A stretch of DNA of 64,000 nt from Chthoniobacter flavus Ellin428. GTDB lineage: Bacteria > Verrucomicrobiota > Verrucomicrobiia > Chthoniobacterales > Chthoniobacteraceae. Below the pieces are notes generated by a model. That model searched no databases, had not been told where the DNA came from, and worked only from the letters and a program-made list of their open reading frames with translations. The position numbers were made by a program, and so were the translations under genes. The stretch is from positions 496,001 through 560,000 of the forward strand of contig NZ_ABVL01000002.1 in NCBI RefSeq assembly GCF_000173075.1, in the 5' to 3' direction. Positions 35,199 through 44,892 of the stretch are shown here, in pieces (the first letter of the stretch is position 1; each line of letters begins with the position of its first letter).

Positions 35199-36587
35199 TC
35201 ACCGAGTAGTCGCTGCCGCAACCGTCCGCACAAACCCCGCCACTTTCATCGCCTGGGCGATCTCCGGATTCGCCATGAACGTGTGCCAGACAAAACCGGT
35301 GCGATAATTCTCCGCCATGACCAACGTAATGCCGACGTCGATGCCCAGCACGTTTGCGCCCACCCATCCGCTCTGCGGATTGAAGGCGTCGACGAACCCA
35401 TACTTCAGATAGATCTTCGAGCCGTATTCCTGCTGCATCCGGCGCAGATCGGAGATGCAATCCTGCGGTGCAAAAGGAATCGAGCCGCCGGCGGCGCACG
35501 GCACCACCGTGCCATCGATGCGTTGGTCGAAGCCGACGCGGTTGCCGACCGGCGGGCCGCCCCAGTCCATGTAACCCTTCTGGCTTTCCGAGGCGGTGAT
35601 GCCCCACAGCTTCTCATACGCCGGGAAGCGATCCTTCAGGCTCTCGCAGAATTTTTCGTGGGCCAGCGTGGCCGCTTTCGAGTTCGCCCAGTAGTCGGTG
35701 AAGGCGTCTTTCTGGTCGCGAAAATCGATCCAGGCGTGCGGATACTGGTGAATGAAGAGCGGCGGATACTGGTAGTAGGTGAAGCCCTGATAGTGCGTGA
35801 GCGCCGGTTCGCGTTTGATTGCCTTCCACGCGTCCGCGCCCACGCCGTGCGTCGGCGAGGACATGGCCATGAGATACATCGCGAGGTGTTCGCTGAAGCC
35901 ATCCCAGCGGTGCTCGAGGAAACCGCTTTCCGGCTTCCAGCCCATGTTCAACGTCTCGCCCCCATTTTGCATCCACTGCCAGTCGGCCTGTTCGTAGAGC
36001 TTGGTCGCGAGCTGCTCCACTTCGGTGCCGTGGAAATATTGGCGCACCGTGAGCACGCCGGAAAGCAAGAGCCAGGTGTCGATGGACGACAACTCGGAGT
36101 TCCAGGCACGCTGCCCGGTCTTCATGTCCACGAAATGGAAATAGAACCCGTGTTCGCTGGGCACTTTCTCGGCGAAAAAGCGCAGAGTGGTGAGAACGCG
36201 ATCGTAGGCGGCCGCGCGGTTGATCCAGCCATGCTGCGCCCCGATGCAAAGGGCGGTGAGCCCGAAACCGACCGAGCCGATGCTGGCGATTTTGCCCGGG
36301 CCGCTGCCATCGGCCTTGGCGCGATCCGGAACCAATCCGTTCGCCGGATTCGCCGTCTCCCAAAAGAAGAGGAAAGACCGGTGCTCGAGATCCTCGAGAA
36401 AATCGTCGTCCTTGGCGAAATCCAGGCCGCCGGGTTGGGCAACGAGCCCGGCCGGCTGCGCAGTGATCGCCGGCAGGACATTGGCCGCGTGGGCAGAAGA
36501 AATCGCCGCTGCGGCGCCGGCCAAAACGGCCGCGAAAGCGCGCCAGCCATGCCATGTTTTATTCTGCGGGCGCACTGGAGAAATCAT
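35199..36587 (-). CDS. Secreted glucoamylase-family protein (PF10091, GH144-like)
   Basis: A 462-residue protein with a signal peptide (AFAAVLAGAAAAISSAHA). The (alpha/alpha)6 family landmarks are DFLEDLEHRSFLFFWETANP with GLVPDRAKADGSG, IASIGSVGFGLTALCIG, FYFHFVDMKTGQR with SELSSIDTWLLLSG, and GFVDAFNPQSGWVGANVLGI with DVGITLVMAENYRTGFVW. Characterised members of this family act on beta-1,2-glucans, and others are of unknown specificity. It is transcribed away from the sulfatase and convergent with the WD40 gene. The call to family is firm, the substrate is not. Confidence 0.88.
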   Translation of the reverse strand: MISPVRPQNKTWHGWRAFAAVLAGAAAAISSAHAANVLPAITAQPAGLVAQPGGLDFAKDDDFLEDLEHRSFLFFWETANPANGLVPDRAKADGSGPGKIASIGSVGFGLTALCIGAQHGWINRAAAYDRVLTTLRFFAEKVPSEHGFYFHFVDMKTGQRAWNSELSSIDTWLLLSGVLTVRQYFHGTEVEQLATKLYEQADWQWMQNGGETLNMGWKPESGFLEHRWDGFSEHLAMYLMAMSSPTHGVGADAWKAIKREPALTHYQGFTYYQYPPLFIHQYPHAWIDFRDQKDAFTDYWANSKAATLAHEKFCESLKDRFPAYEKLWGITASESQKGYMDWGGPPVGNRVGFDQRIDGTVVPCAAGGSIPFAPQDCISDLRRMQQEYGSKIYLKYGFVDAFNPQSGWVGANVLGIDVGITLVMAENYRTGFVWHTFMANPEIAQAMKVAGFVRTVAAATTR

Positions 36588-36694
36588 CCGCAGTGATTTA
36601 CAGCGGCATCGGCCGAAATCAAAGGGAATGACCGTAGAGCTGCGCAGTTTTCTTTCCTAAGAGACTGTGAAAGAAATCGGCAGTGCGGTTTTAG

Positions 36695-36761
36695 GCCCGC
36701 GAATCACACAGATGACGCGAATGAAAATACTCCATTCGTGTCATCCGCGTGATTCGCGGGC
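36695..36761. repeat. Inverted repeat, 'cgcgaatcacacagatgacgc' type
   Basis: The 29-nt arms 36695-36723 and 36733-36761 pair with three mismatches around a 9-nt loop. It lies between the end of the sulfatase gene and the start of the glucanase-like gene, both on the minus strand, so it may terminate the first. Confidence 0.88.
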
Positions 36762-36777
36762 ACCTTTTTCCCACGCT

Positions 36778-38073
36778 TCACTCACCCTTTGCTTCCATCT
36801 TCTCGCCCCTGGCATCCTGTTTGCCGGCGGAGGGGCTGAGCTCCTGGAGCACAGCGGCGAGGCGACCCCGCGCGGCCGTGCTCGCCTCGGTGTCGGTTGG
36901 CACCGTCACCATTTTCTCCGCAAAGGGCGCATCGCTCATATCGAAGAGCGCTCCCGTCTCGGTCATCTTCCAGCCCGGCTCGCGCACAAACCAGTGCTTG
37001 CCGAGCTGCACGTAGGCATACGCGCGTGGCTGGCCCGGCTGTCCGCGCAATTGCGCTGCCAGGCTCACGCCATCGATTTTCACGCCTTTCGGCAGCGGCG
37101 CGCCGCCGAGTTCCGCGAAGGTCGGCAGTTGATCCGCGAAGCTTACGATGTCCTGGCTCACCTTCCCCGCGGGCGTCACGCCGGGCCAGTTGGCGATATA
37201 CGGCACGCGCGATCCGCCTTCGAGCATCGTGCCCTTGAAGCCATCGAGCATCCGCCCGTGGACCGGCGAAGGATAGCCACGCGCCGTCCCATTGTCGCCG
37301 GAGAAAATGACCAGCGTCTTTTCGCGCAGGCCGAGCTTTTCCAGTGCCGCCACGACCTCGCCCACCTGCTTGTCCATGTAGGCGATGTTGTCGTCGTAAC
37401 AACCCGGCCCGTCCAGCTTCCCAGGTGAGGAATCCGGCGTATGCAGCGTGGGCTTATGCACGAAGTGCATCGCGTAGTAGAGGAAGAACGGCTCATCCTT
37501 GTGCCGGGTGATAAAGTCGATGCTGAACGCCTGGATGATGTCCGGATTGTAAGACCCGGGCGCGCTGATGATTTGCCCGTTCTTCTCGTAGCTGTCCTTC
37601 CAATAGTAGCCGCCGGCCAGCGGATCGGTGCAGTATTCATCGAAGCCCCAATCGTGCGGCGTCTCGCCAACCTGCCGCCATTTCCCCGATTGCCCCGTCG
37701 CGTAGCCGGCCTGCTTCAGGACCTTCGCGATGGACCACTCATTCGCCGACCGGGCACCCGGCCCATTTCTCCGCCACGAGCCATTCGTCAGGCCGCCGGT
37801 GCGAAATGCATAGCGCCCGGTCATGAGCAAACAACGCGACGGCCCACACAAGGGCGCGGCGTAGCACGTCTCAAAGCGGGTGCCTGAAGCGGCGAGCTGG
37901 TCGATGTGCGGAGTCTTATGTCGATCGGCGCCATAGCAGCTCACGCCGTCGATGCCCAGGTCATCGGCGAGGATGAAGACGATATTCGGCTTGGTCTCCG
38001 CGGAGCGCAGCGGCGACGCGAAAATGAACAAGGCAGCCAGCAGGAGTGCAGAAAGAAGAGCTTTCACATCCAT
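36778..38073 (-). CDS. Secreted type I sulfatase
   Basis: A 431-residue protein with a signal peptide (LLSALLLAALFIFASPLRSA). Metal ligands are in NIVFILADDLGID (Asp37-Asp38). The formylglycine signature CGPSR is at residues 76-80 (Cys76 is the residue converted). GYATGQSGKW and VIFSGDNGTARGYPSP follow. It hydrolyses sulfate esters, probably on sulfated polysaccharides. Maturation needs a formylglycine-generating enzyme encoded elsewhere. The C-terminal segment is rather short. It is next to a glucanase-like gene, which supports a polysaccharide role. Confidence 0.93.
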   Translation of the reverse strand: MDVKALLSALLLAALFIFASPLRSAETKPNIVFILADDLGIDGVSCYGADRHKTPHIDQLAASGTRFETCYAAPLCGPSRCLLMTGRYAFRTGGLTNGSWRRNGPGARSANEWSIAKVLKQAGYATGQSGKWRQVGETPHDWGFDEYCTDPLAGGYYWKDSYEKNGQIISAPGSYNPDIIQAFSIDFITRHKDEPFFLYYAMHFVHKPTLHTPDSSPGKLDGPGCYDDNIAYMDKQVGEVVAALEKLGLREKTLVIFSGDNGTARGYPSPVHGRMLDGFKGTMLEGGSRVPYIANWPGVTPAGKVSQDIVSFADQLPTFAELGGAPLPKGVKIDGVSLAAQLRGQPGQPRAYAYVQLGKHWFVREPGWKMTETGALFDMSDAPFAEKMVTVPTDTEASTAARGRLAAVLQELSPSAGKQDARGEKMEAKGE

Positions 38074-38130
38074 CTAACCGCACTTCGCGGCCAAATTCGG
38101 ACAACGGATTTGCCCGAATTTCCCGGATGC

Positions 38131-39150
38131 TCAGTTGACGCTCGTCGTCAGTGCCGGCAGCAAGCAGCGCACGGTCGTTCCGCCGGCGGGCTTGCTTTCC
38201 ATCTTGATCTCCGCGCCGATCAGCTTGGCCCGGTAGCGCATCGTCCTCCAGCCCATGCCATCCGGCCGGGCCTGGATTGCCGATCCGCAGCCGTCGTCCA
38301 TCACGCTGATGGTGAGATGCTGTTGATCGCGCCGCAACCGCACCGAGACATGCGTCGCATTGGCATGCCGCATGGCATTGCTCAGTGCCTCCTGTGTGAT
38401 GCGATACAGGTGCAGCGCAACCTCGGAGTCCTTCACCACAAATTCGTCGTCGCTCTCGAAGCCAATCTTCCCCTGGCAAAGCGTATTGGTCATCATGACC
38501 AATTCGCGCAGCGCAAGCCCGAGCCCGTCGCCCTGAATCGTTACCGGATAGATGCCGCGAGCGAGGTTGCGCGCCTCGAGCGTCGCCGCGGAAAGCCGCT
38601 TTTGAATTTCCCCCGCCAACTTCACCTGCGGCGATCCCTCTGTTTCCAGGTCCATCTTCAGGCACTGGGCGGCGCAATCCAGCGCGGCCAGGGTTTGGCA
38701 GACACCATCGTGCAAATCCTGGCCGATGCGCATCTGCTCCCGTTCGCCCGCGCTCAAGATCTCGCGCTCCAGTTCCTGCGCATGCTCCAGCGCTTCAACG
38801 CGACGCCGCGTTTCTTCCCGAAAGTTTTGGATGGAAATGCCGCAGGCCGCCGCGATGAGCAATCCTCCCATCCGGTTGACTCCCGACCAGGCGTATGCCC
38901 CCGCACCACGATGCTCGACGGTATCAAAATTGGCCAGCCAACCAACGACCGCCGCAACGATGGCAAAGGTGATGCCGACGCGGCGGGGAAAATTCAAGGC
39001 AACGAGAAACACGGGCACCGCGTAGAAAATGAACCAGCTAAACTGCCACGGCGTAATGATATCGATCACCGCCACCAAGGCCAGGGCGGAGATCGCCTCG
39101 GCCATCATCCAGGACTTGGGTTGTTTACCGAATGAATCGATAAGGTTCAT
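38131..39150 (-). CDS. Membrane sensor histidine kinase (NarL/HisKA_3 type)
   Basis: A 339-residue protein from ATG 39150. It has three or four N-terminal membrane helices (residues 15-110), a coiled linker, the HisKA_3 dimerisation helix with phospho-acceptor His147 in RIGQDLHDGVCQTL, and an HATPase_c domain (ITQEALSNAMRHANATHVSV, ISVMDDGCG, DGMGWRTMRYRAKLIGA). The input domain seems to be the membrane segment itself, as in MASE-like sensors. No response regulator gene is next to it, so its LuxR-type partner must be elsewhere. Confidence 0.92.
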   Translation of the reverse strand: MNLIDSFGKQPKSWMMAEAISALALVAVIDIITPWQFSWFIFYAVPVFLVALNFPRRVGITFAIVAAVVGWLANFDTVEHRGAGAYAWSGVNRMGGLLIAAACGISIQNFREETRRRVEALEHAQELEREILSAGEREQMRIGQDLHDGVCQTLAALDCAAQCLKMDLETEGSPQVKLAGEIQKRLSAATLEARNLARGIYPVTIQGDGLGLALRELVMMTNTLCQGKIGFESDDEFVVKDSEVALHLYRITQEALSNAMRHANATHVSVRLRRDQQHLTISVMDDGCGSAIQARPDGMGWRTMRYRAKLIGAEIKMESKPAGGTTVRCLLPALTTSVN

Positions 39151-39322
39151 GCGTGAGGATCGATTCGAATTTCTGCTCAATGGGAATAGGGGCAAGAGGT
39201 TTGGTCGTCGAGAGGGAAATCAGCGGGGCTACGTATCGCCGACCGGACCCCGGCCGCAGCCTCTTTCAACCCAGTCGTCGTCATTTCGACAGGGCGTTAT
39301 TTCAACTATTTATATGCCTTGA

Positions 39323-40530
39323 CTATGTCGCCAACCGGTTAGGCCGACTCCACTTAATCCGTGCCAGTTGCAGCTCGCCGCGGTTACCGGCTTTCGGACA
39401 CCACGAACCATCCGTCACCCATGACTCCGTTTCGCTGACGCTATTCACGCCGAAGTTACCCATCATCGGCACCAGGTCGCCGGCATTCACCCCATCACCA
39501 ATGAGGGGGAGCACGACGCGCTCTGTGGCGCGGATGAGACGCAGTGTTTTCGGATCCACCTGCGCCACCCACATCGGCGCGCGCCAGCGCATCACCTTGA
39601 GATTGGTGGCATCGCGACGGGTATAGACGAGGAAGAGCGCGTCGGAATGCGTGAGCCAGTGCTGTTGCGTGGTGGACATGATGAGCGGCGCGCCATCGTC
39701 CCAAGCCCAAGCCTGCTGAGGCTCGTAGTGAAGCCCGTCATCGCTCACCGCGACATAGCCATGGTTATCCTCGGCGCGGATCGTAAGATAAAAGCGCTTT
39801 TGAAAATAGGTCACCGAAGGTTCGAGCAAGCCGCGACCTACGGAGTTCGTCAGCTCGGGTCCGATCTCCTTCACGAGCAGTTGCCTGCCATCGAACGAGC
39901 AGCGCACACCGCACACCGCGCGCGGCTTGTTCTTCACGCCGAAGGTGAAACTCATCATCACCTCGCCGTTCGGCATCATCACGCGCTGCCCGCAATTATT
40001 CGAATACATCTGGCTGCCGCGCGGATCGTCCCACTCCAGCTTCTGCCGCGATCCCCAGGCGCCATCCTTCCACACGGCATACATCGGCCAGCGCGGCGGT
40101 TGGTCGCCTTTGAAACCGGGCTTTTTGTTGTTGTAAAAAACGTTCTGACCGAGCGCAAGGACGCTGCCCGTTTGCGCATGATAGGAAGGCGTCACATCAC
40201 AGACCGCTTCGCTCCCTCGCCTTCCGGTTCCCAGCCCAGCGGCGGCACCGGCAGGAATTCACTCCATGTCTTGCCCAGATCGTCGGAAGTCGTCCAGTGC
40301 AACGGCCCGAAGTAATCGGAGCCCGTGATGGCCTGTAGCGTCATGAACGCCCTCTTGCCGACCATGCAGGCGCGTGGGTGAAACCACGCACCACCCTTCA
40401 CTTCCGGCGCGGACAAAACAACCTTTTCGATCAACTCGATCAGCGGGCCTTCGGCCGCACGCGCCTGGGTGGCATGGCCGGCCAGCGCCAGGCCGGTGAC
40501 TTCGAGAAAACGACGACGGGAGATATTCAT
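39323..40530 (-). CDS. Tat-exported exo-sialidase-like protein, one frameshift
   Basis: It starts at ATG 40530 with a Tat signal (MNISRRRFLEVTGLALAGHA). The N-terminal part reads ENVVLSAPEVKG-type sequence, then an Asp box (TTSDDLGKTWSEF). The frame runs into a stop near 40192. The missing protein continues in another frame as TPSYHAQTGSVLALGQNVFY, ARAEDNHGYVAVSDDGLHYE-like blades and a C-terminus at 39323. One missing base near 40194-40204 explains the break. The pieces give one ordinary BNR/sialidase-like propeller of about 400 residues. Its promoter region is shared with the divergent MarR-GNAT gene. Confidence 0.75.
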
Positions 40531-40619
40531 GATGCTTGGGGGATCATTCCGTGCGGCGAACGCACCGCGGCATCTCACCGCAGGACGTGGAGCCTCACAA
40601 GCGCGAACCTTGCGCAAAG

Positions 40620-40642
40620 AATAGTTGACTAAATCAACTATT
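40620..40642. promoter_or_regulatory. MarR-type operator palindrome
   Basis: A perfect 9-bp inverted repeat (aatagttga, 5-bp centre, tcaactatt) lies 10 bp before the MarR-GNAT start and 90 bp from the divergent sialidase start. MarR proteins bind such palindromes of about 20 bp, often repressing their own gene. The placement is right for autoregulation and perhaps control of the divergent gene. Confidence 0.7.
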
Positions 40643-40651
40643 CGTTTGATT

Positions 40652-41590
40652 ATGGCAACCATGCGCCCCATCGAACAGCGCGCGGATTCGGTCCGCGAAT
40701 TCAATCGCTTCTACATGAGCCGCATCGGTGTGCTCGGAGATGTCTTTCTCGACACCGAGTATTCCGCCAGCGAGGTGCGCCTCCTTTATGAACTCGCCTA
40801 TCGCGACCGTCCCACCGCCAGCAAGATCGGTGAAGCCCTCGGCCTCGATCCCGCTTACGTGAGCCGCACCCTGCGCAAGTTCGAGAAGCGCGGCTTCATC
40901 ACCACCGTGCCCGGTGCCGATCGTCGTTGCCGCCTGCTGATGCTGACTCCAGCCGGACGCAAAGCCTTCGCCCCACTGGAAAAGAAGGCCCGCGGCGCGA
41001 TCGTCGACATCCTCGAACCCCTCTCCACCGCGGATCAAAACCGCGTCGCCGAATCCATGCTCGCTCTGCGAGTGCTGCTCGGCGATCCCAGCATCGCTTC
41101 GAAACAGCAAGGTCTGTATCTCATCCGGCCACCGCGTCCAGGGGATCTCGGCTGGATCGTGCACCGCCACGGCGTGCTTTATGCCGAGGAATTCGGCTAC
41201 GGCGCCTGTTTTGAGGGACAGGTCGCCAGCGTGGTGTCCGACTTCATCCGCCATCAGCAATTCGAGCGCGAGCGTTGCTGGGTCGCCGAGCGCGACGGCG
41301 AAATCATCGGCTCGATCTTTCTCATCGCGCAGAGCAAGACCGTGGCGCAACTCCGACTCCTGCTCGTGGAACCCACGGCTCGCGGCATGGGACTCGGCCG
41401 CCGGCTGGTCGACGAAACGATCCGTTTCGCTCGCGTCGCCGGGTATCAGCGCATCCGCCTCTGGACGCAGACCGAGCTCAAGGCTGCCCGTAAACTTTAT
41501 CAGTCCGCCGGTTTCCAAATCATCGGCGAAGAAGCACACGAGGGCTTCGGAAAAAAAATGCAGGCCGAAGTGTGGGAGCTAAAATTATGA
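40652..41590 (+). CDS. MarR-family regulator fused to a GNAT acetyltransferase
   Basis: A 312-residue protein from ATG 40652. Residues 10-145 are a winged helix: SASEVRLLYELAYRDRPTAS, KIGEALGLDPAYVSRTLRKF (recognition helix), FITTVPGADRRCRLLMLTPAG (wing). Residues 160-312 are a GNAT domain with CWVAERDGEIIGSIFLI, LRLLLVEPTARGMGLGRRLV (acetyl-CoA site RGMGLG) and YQSAGFQIIGEE. MarR-GNAT fusions are a known class and may couple acetylation to ligand-controlled gene repression. The operator palindrome directly upstream supports autoregulation. Confidence 0.93.
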   Translation: MATMRPIEQRADSVREFNRFYMSRIGVLGDVFLDTEYSASEVRLLYELAYRDRPTASKIGEALGLDPAYVSRTLRKFEKRGFITTVPGADRRCRLLMLTPAGRKAFAPLEKKARGAIVDILEPLSTADQNRVAESMLALRVLLGDPSIASKQQGLYLIRPPRPGDLGWIVHRHGVLYAEEFGYGACFEGQVASVVSDFIRHQQFERERCWVAERDGEIIGSIFLIAQSKTVAQLRLLLVEPTARGMGLGRRLVDETIRFARVAGYQRIRLWTQTELKAARKLYQSAGFQIIGEEAHEGFGKKMQAEVWELKL

Positions 41591-41748
41591 GCCTTCCCAC
41601 AACGAACCCGGTCGCTTTTCACTTCCGTTTGTCACGAAAAACCGCTGGCCGGAATAATACGTGTCCGTATTTTCTCCGTCCGCCTTACCCTTCCACCCGT
41701 TTCGGACGCTTTTCCTCTTTTCCGCAGCCCATCAACCTTCTGTCCTAA

Positions 41749-44700
41749 ATGTGGATCGTCAGACTTGCCCTTAACCGGCCCTACACCTTCATCGTCCTCG
41801 CGCTGCTGATTTTCATCATCAGCCCGGTGATGATCAGCCGGACGCCGACGGACATTTTCCCGAGCATCGACATCCCGGTGATCTCGGTCGCCTGGCAGTA
41901 TGCCGGCCTCAACTCCGAAGAACTCGAGGGCCGCCTCACCACCGCTTACGAAAAGGCGCTAACCGCGCTGGTCGATAACATCCAGCACATCGAATCGACG
42001 ACCTACAGCGGCACAGTCGTCGTGAAGATCTTCCTTCAGCCCACCGCCAGCCTCGATACGGCGAATGCCCAGGTCGGCGCGGCCTCCGAGTTCATGTTAC
42101 GCTCCCTGCCGCCAGGGACACTGCCACCGGAAATCAACAACTTCAGCGCCTCCAGCGTGCCCGTGCTGCAAATCGGCCTCTCCGGTTCGGGACTTTCCGA
42201 GCAGCAGTTGAACGACGCTTCGCAGCGCGATGTGCGCCCGCAGCTCATTACCGTTCCCGGCGCGGTGGTCCCGAATCCTTACGGCGGCAAGCAGCGCCAG
42301 ATCATGGTCAACATGGACCAGAAGCTCATGCAGGAGAAGGGCGTCTCGGCCACCGACGTGCTCAACGCGGTGAATGCGCAAAACGTCGTTGTCCCCTCCG
42401 GCACGGTGAAGATCGGCACGCGCGAGTACGACGTTCGCCCGAACGCCGCCGTGCGAAGTCTCCAGGAGATCAGCGACATTCCCATCAAGCAGGTCGGCAA
42501 TACGACGATCTTCGTCCGCGACGTCGCGGTGGTCAGCGACGGCTTTGCCGTGCAGACAAATATCGTGCGACAGGATGGCCATCGCAGCGTGCTCGTGGCC
42601 GTCGTGAAGAACGGACATGCCTCGACCCTCGATGTGGTCCAGGGCGTGAAAAACATGCTCCCGCGCATCGCGGCCATTGTGCCGCCGGAGTTGAAAATGA
42701 CGCTGCTCTCCGACCAATCCATCTTCGTCCGCGGCGCCATCGGCTCGGTGATCCGCGAGGCGGTCATTGCCGCGGCCCTCACCGGACTCATGATCCTGCT
42801 CTTCCTCGGCAGCTGGCGCAGCACGGTCATCATTGCCACGTCCATTCCCCTTTCCATTCTTACCTCGGTCATCGTCCTCAGCTTGTTGCACGAGACGATC
42901 AATATCATGACCCTCGGCGGCCTCGCCCTCGCGGTGGGTATTCTCGTCGATGACGCCACCGTGGAAGTGGAGAACATCCATCGCAATCTCGCCATGGGCA
43001 AACCGTTGACCCAGGCGATTCTCGATGGCGCGCAACAGATCGCCGTGCCGGCCTTTGTGGCCACGCTCTGCATCTGCATCGTTTTCCTGCCCATGTTCAT
43101 GCTCGGCGGCGTGGCGCGCTATCTCTTCGTGCCGTTGGCCGAAGCGGTGATCTTTGCGATGCTCGCCTCCTACATCCTCTCCCGCACGCTCGTCCCGACG
43201 CTGGCGATGTATCTGCTCAAGGCGCACGAACACGATGAACCGGGTAAGGGATTTCTGGGCCGCATGCAGCTCCTTTTCGAACACGGTTTCGAGCGCATAC
43301 GCCGCTTCTACTGCTCCATCCTGAATTACCTCGTTGGTATCCGCCACGTCTTCGTGCCGATCTTTCTCACCGTTTGCGTCAGCTTCGGTCTGCTCATCCC
43401 GTGGCTCGGGCAGGACTTCTTTCCCAGCGCCGATAGCGGCGAAATCCTCTTGCACATGCGCGGCAGCACCGGCCTGCGCATCGAGGAAACCGCCCGGCTG
43501 TGCGACCTCGTGGAAGGCACGATCCGCAAGGTCATCCCCAAGGAGGAACTGGCCAGCATCCTCGATAACATCGGCATGCCGTACAGCCCGATGAATACGA
43601 TGCACATGACCTCCGGCGCAATCGGGCCCAGCGACGCGGACATCCTCATCTCGCTGCATCACGATCATCATCCCACGGCCGACTATCTGCGCATTCTGCG
43701 CAAGCGGCTCGCCCAGGATTATCCCGGCACGACCTTCTACGCGCTGCCCGCGGATATCGTGACCCAAATCTTGAACTTCGGCATTCCCGCGCCCATGGAC
43801 ATCCAGCTCGAATGTTCCGATGGCCAAATCCCGGAGACTCATGCCATCGCCACGAAGATGCTGGCCGACCTGCGCAAGATTCCCGGCCTTGTCGACCTGC
43901 GCGTGCAGCAACCCATGGATTTTCCGACGCTCGATATCGCGGTCAATCGTGCCAAAGCCCTGCAGAGCGGCTTCACGCAGCACAACATCGCCAATGTGGT
44001 GCTCAATACCTTGAGCGGCAGCATGCAAGTCACGCCCATGTTCTTCCTCAACCAACAGAACGGCGTAAACTACAACCTCGTAGCCCAGGTGCCGCAATAT
44101 CGGATGCAATCGCTCGGCGATTTGGAGAATATGCCGATCCTTTCCAACCACGGTTCGGAAATCCTTGGCGACCTCGCCACCATCCACCGGGCGCAGGAAA
44201 TGCAGATCATTTCGCAATACAACATCCGTCCGGTGATCGATATCTACGGCACGGTGCAGGATCGCGACCTCGGCGCCGTGAGCCGGGAAGTGCAGAAGAT
44301 CGTGGACCAGACCCGCAAGGAACTGCCGCGCGGAACGTTCATCACCCTGCGCGGCCAGGTAAAGACGATGCACGATTCCTATGTCGGCCTGCTGGCCGGT
44401 CTGGCCTTCGCCATTCTGCTGCTCTACATGCTCATCGTCATCAATTTTCAATCCTGGCTCGACCCGCTGATCATCATCACCGCCCTGCCAGCGGCGCTGG
44501 CCGGCATCATTCTCGCCCTGCTCTTCACCCACACCACGATCAGCGTTCCCGCGCTCATGGGCGCCATCATGTGCATGGGCGTGGCGACCGCAAATAGCAT
44601 CCTCGTTATCTCCTTTGCCAAGGAGCGCTTCATCGAGACGGGCGATGCCGTGGCCGCCGCTCTCGAAGCCGGCGCCACCCGCTTCCGGCCGGTGATCATG

Positions 44701-44883
44701 ACCGCCCTCGCGATGATGATCGGCATGGTGCCGATGGCCCTCGGTCTCGGTGAAGGCGGCGAACAAAATGCGCCGCTCGGCCGCGCCGTCATTGGCGGCC
44801 TGCTCTGTGCGACTATCGCCACCCTCATTTTCGTGCCTGCAGTTTTTAGTCTTCTTTATCGCCGTAACTCGGTGCCTGCCTGA
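41749..44883 (+). CDS. RND-family efflux transporter, inner-membrane pump
   Basis: A 1044-residue protein of usual RND length, with twelve membrane helices in the AcrB/MdtB pattern and two large periplasmic loops. The TM4 acids are Asp401-Asp402 in GILVDDATVEVENIHR. In TM10 the AcrB-type Lys is replaced: the segment is GVATANSILV, with Ala948 at that position. The proton-relay residues therefore differ from the classical set. It is an inner-membrane proton-driven exporter acting with the adaptor gene 9 bp downstream. No outer-membrane TolC gene is nearby. Substrates are unknown. Confidence 0.94.
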   Translation: MWIVRLALNRPYTFIVLALLIFIISPVMISRTPTDIFPSIDIPVISVAWQYAGLNSEELEGRLTTAYEKALTALVDNIQHIESTTYSGTVVVKIFLQPTASLDTANAQVGAASEFMLRSLPPGTLPPEINNFSASSVPVLQIGLSGSGLSEQQLNDASQRDVRPQLITVPGAVVPNPYGGKQRQIMVNMDQKLMQEKGVSATDVLNAVNAQNVVVPSGTVKIGTREYDVRPNAAVRSLQEISDIPIKQVGNTTIFVRDVAVVSDGFAVQTNIVRQDGHRSVLVAVVKNGHASTLDVVQGVKNMLPRIAAIVPPELKMTLLSDQSIFVRGAIGSVIREAVIAAALTGLMILLFLGSWRSTVIIATSIPLSILTSVIVLSLLHETINIMTLGGLALAVGILVDDATVEVENIHRNLAMGKPLTQAILDGAQQIAVPAFVATLCICIVFLPMFMLGGVARYLFVPLAEAVIFAMLASYILSRTLVPTLAMYLLKAHEHDEPGKGFLGRMQLLFEHGFERIRRFYCSILNYLVGIRHVFVPIFLTVCVSFGLLIPWLGQDFFPSADSGEILLHMRGSTGLRIEETARLCDLVEGTIRKVIPKEELASILDNIGMPYSPMNTMHMTSGAIGPSDADILISLHHDHHPTADYLRILRKRLAQDYPGTTFYALPADIVTQILNFGIPAPMDIQLECSDGQIPETHAIATKMLADLRKIPGLVDLRVQQPMDFPTLDIAVNRAKALQSGFTQHNIANVVLNTLSGSMQVTPMFFLNQQNGVNYNLVAQVPQYRMQSLGDLENMPILSNHGSEILGDLATIHRAQEMQIISQYNIRPVIDIYGTVQDRDLGAVSREVQKIVDQTRKELPRGTFITLRGQVKTMHDSYVGLLAGLAFAILLLYMLIVINFQSWLDPLIIITALPAALAGIILALLFTHTTISVPALMGAIMCMGVATANSILVISFAKERFIETGDAVAAALEAGATRFRPVIMTALAMMIGMVPMALGLGEGGEQNAPLGRAVIGGLLCATIATLIFVPAVFSLLYRRNSVPA

Positions 44884-44892
44884 TAATCCTTT

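Noticed and set aside
39323-40704. Two separate sialidase-like genes
   Set aside because: The first has the Tat signal and opening blade and the second only later blades. One missing base joins them into a normal single protein.
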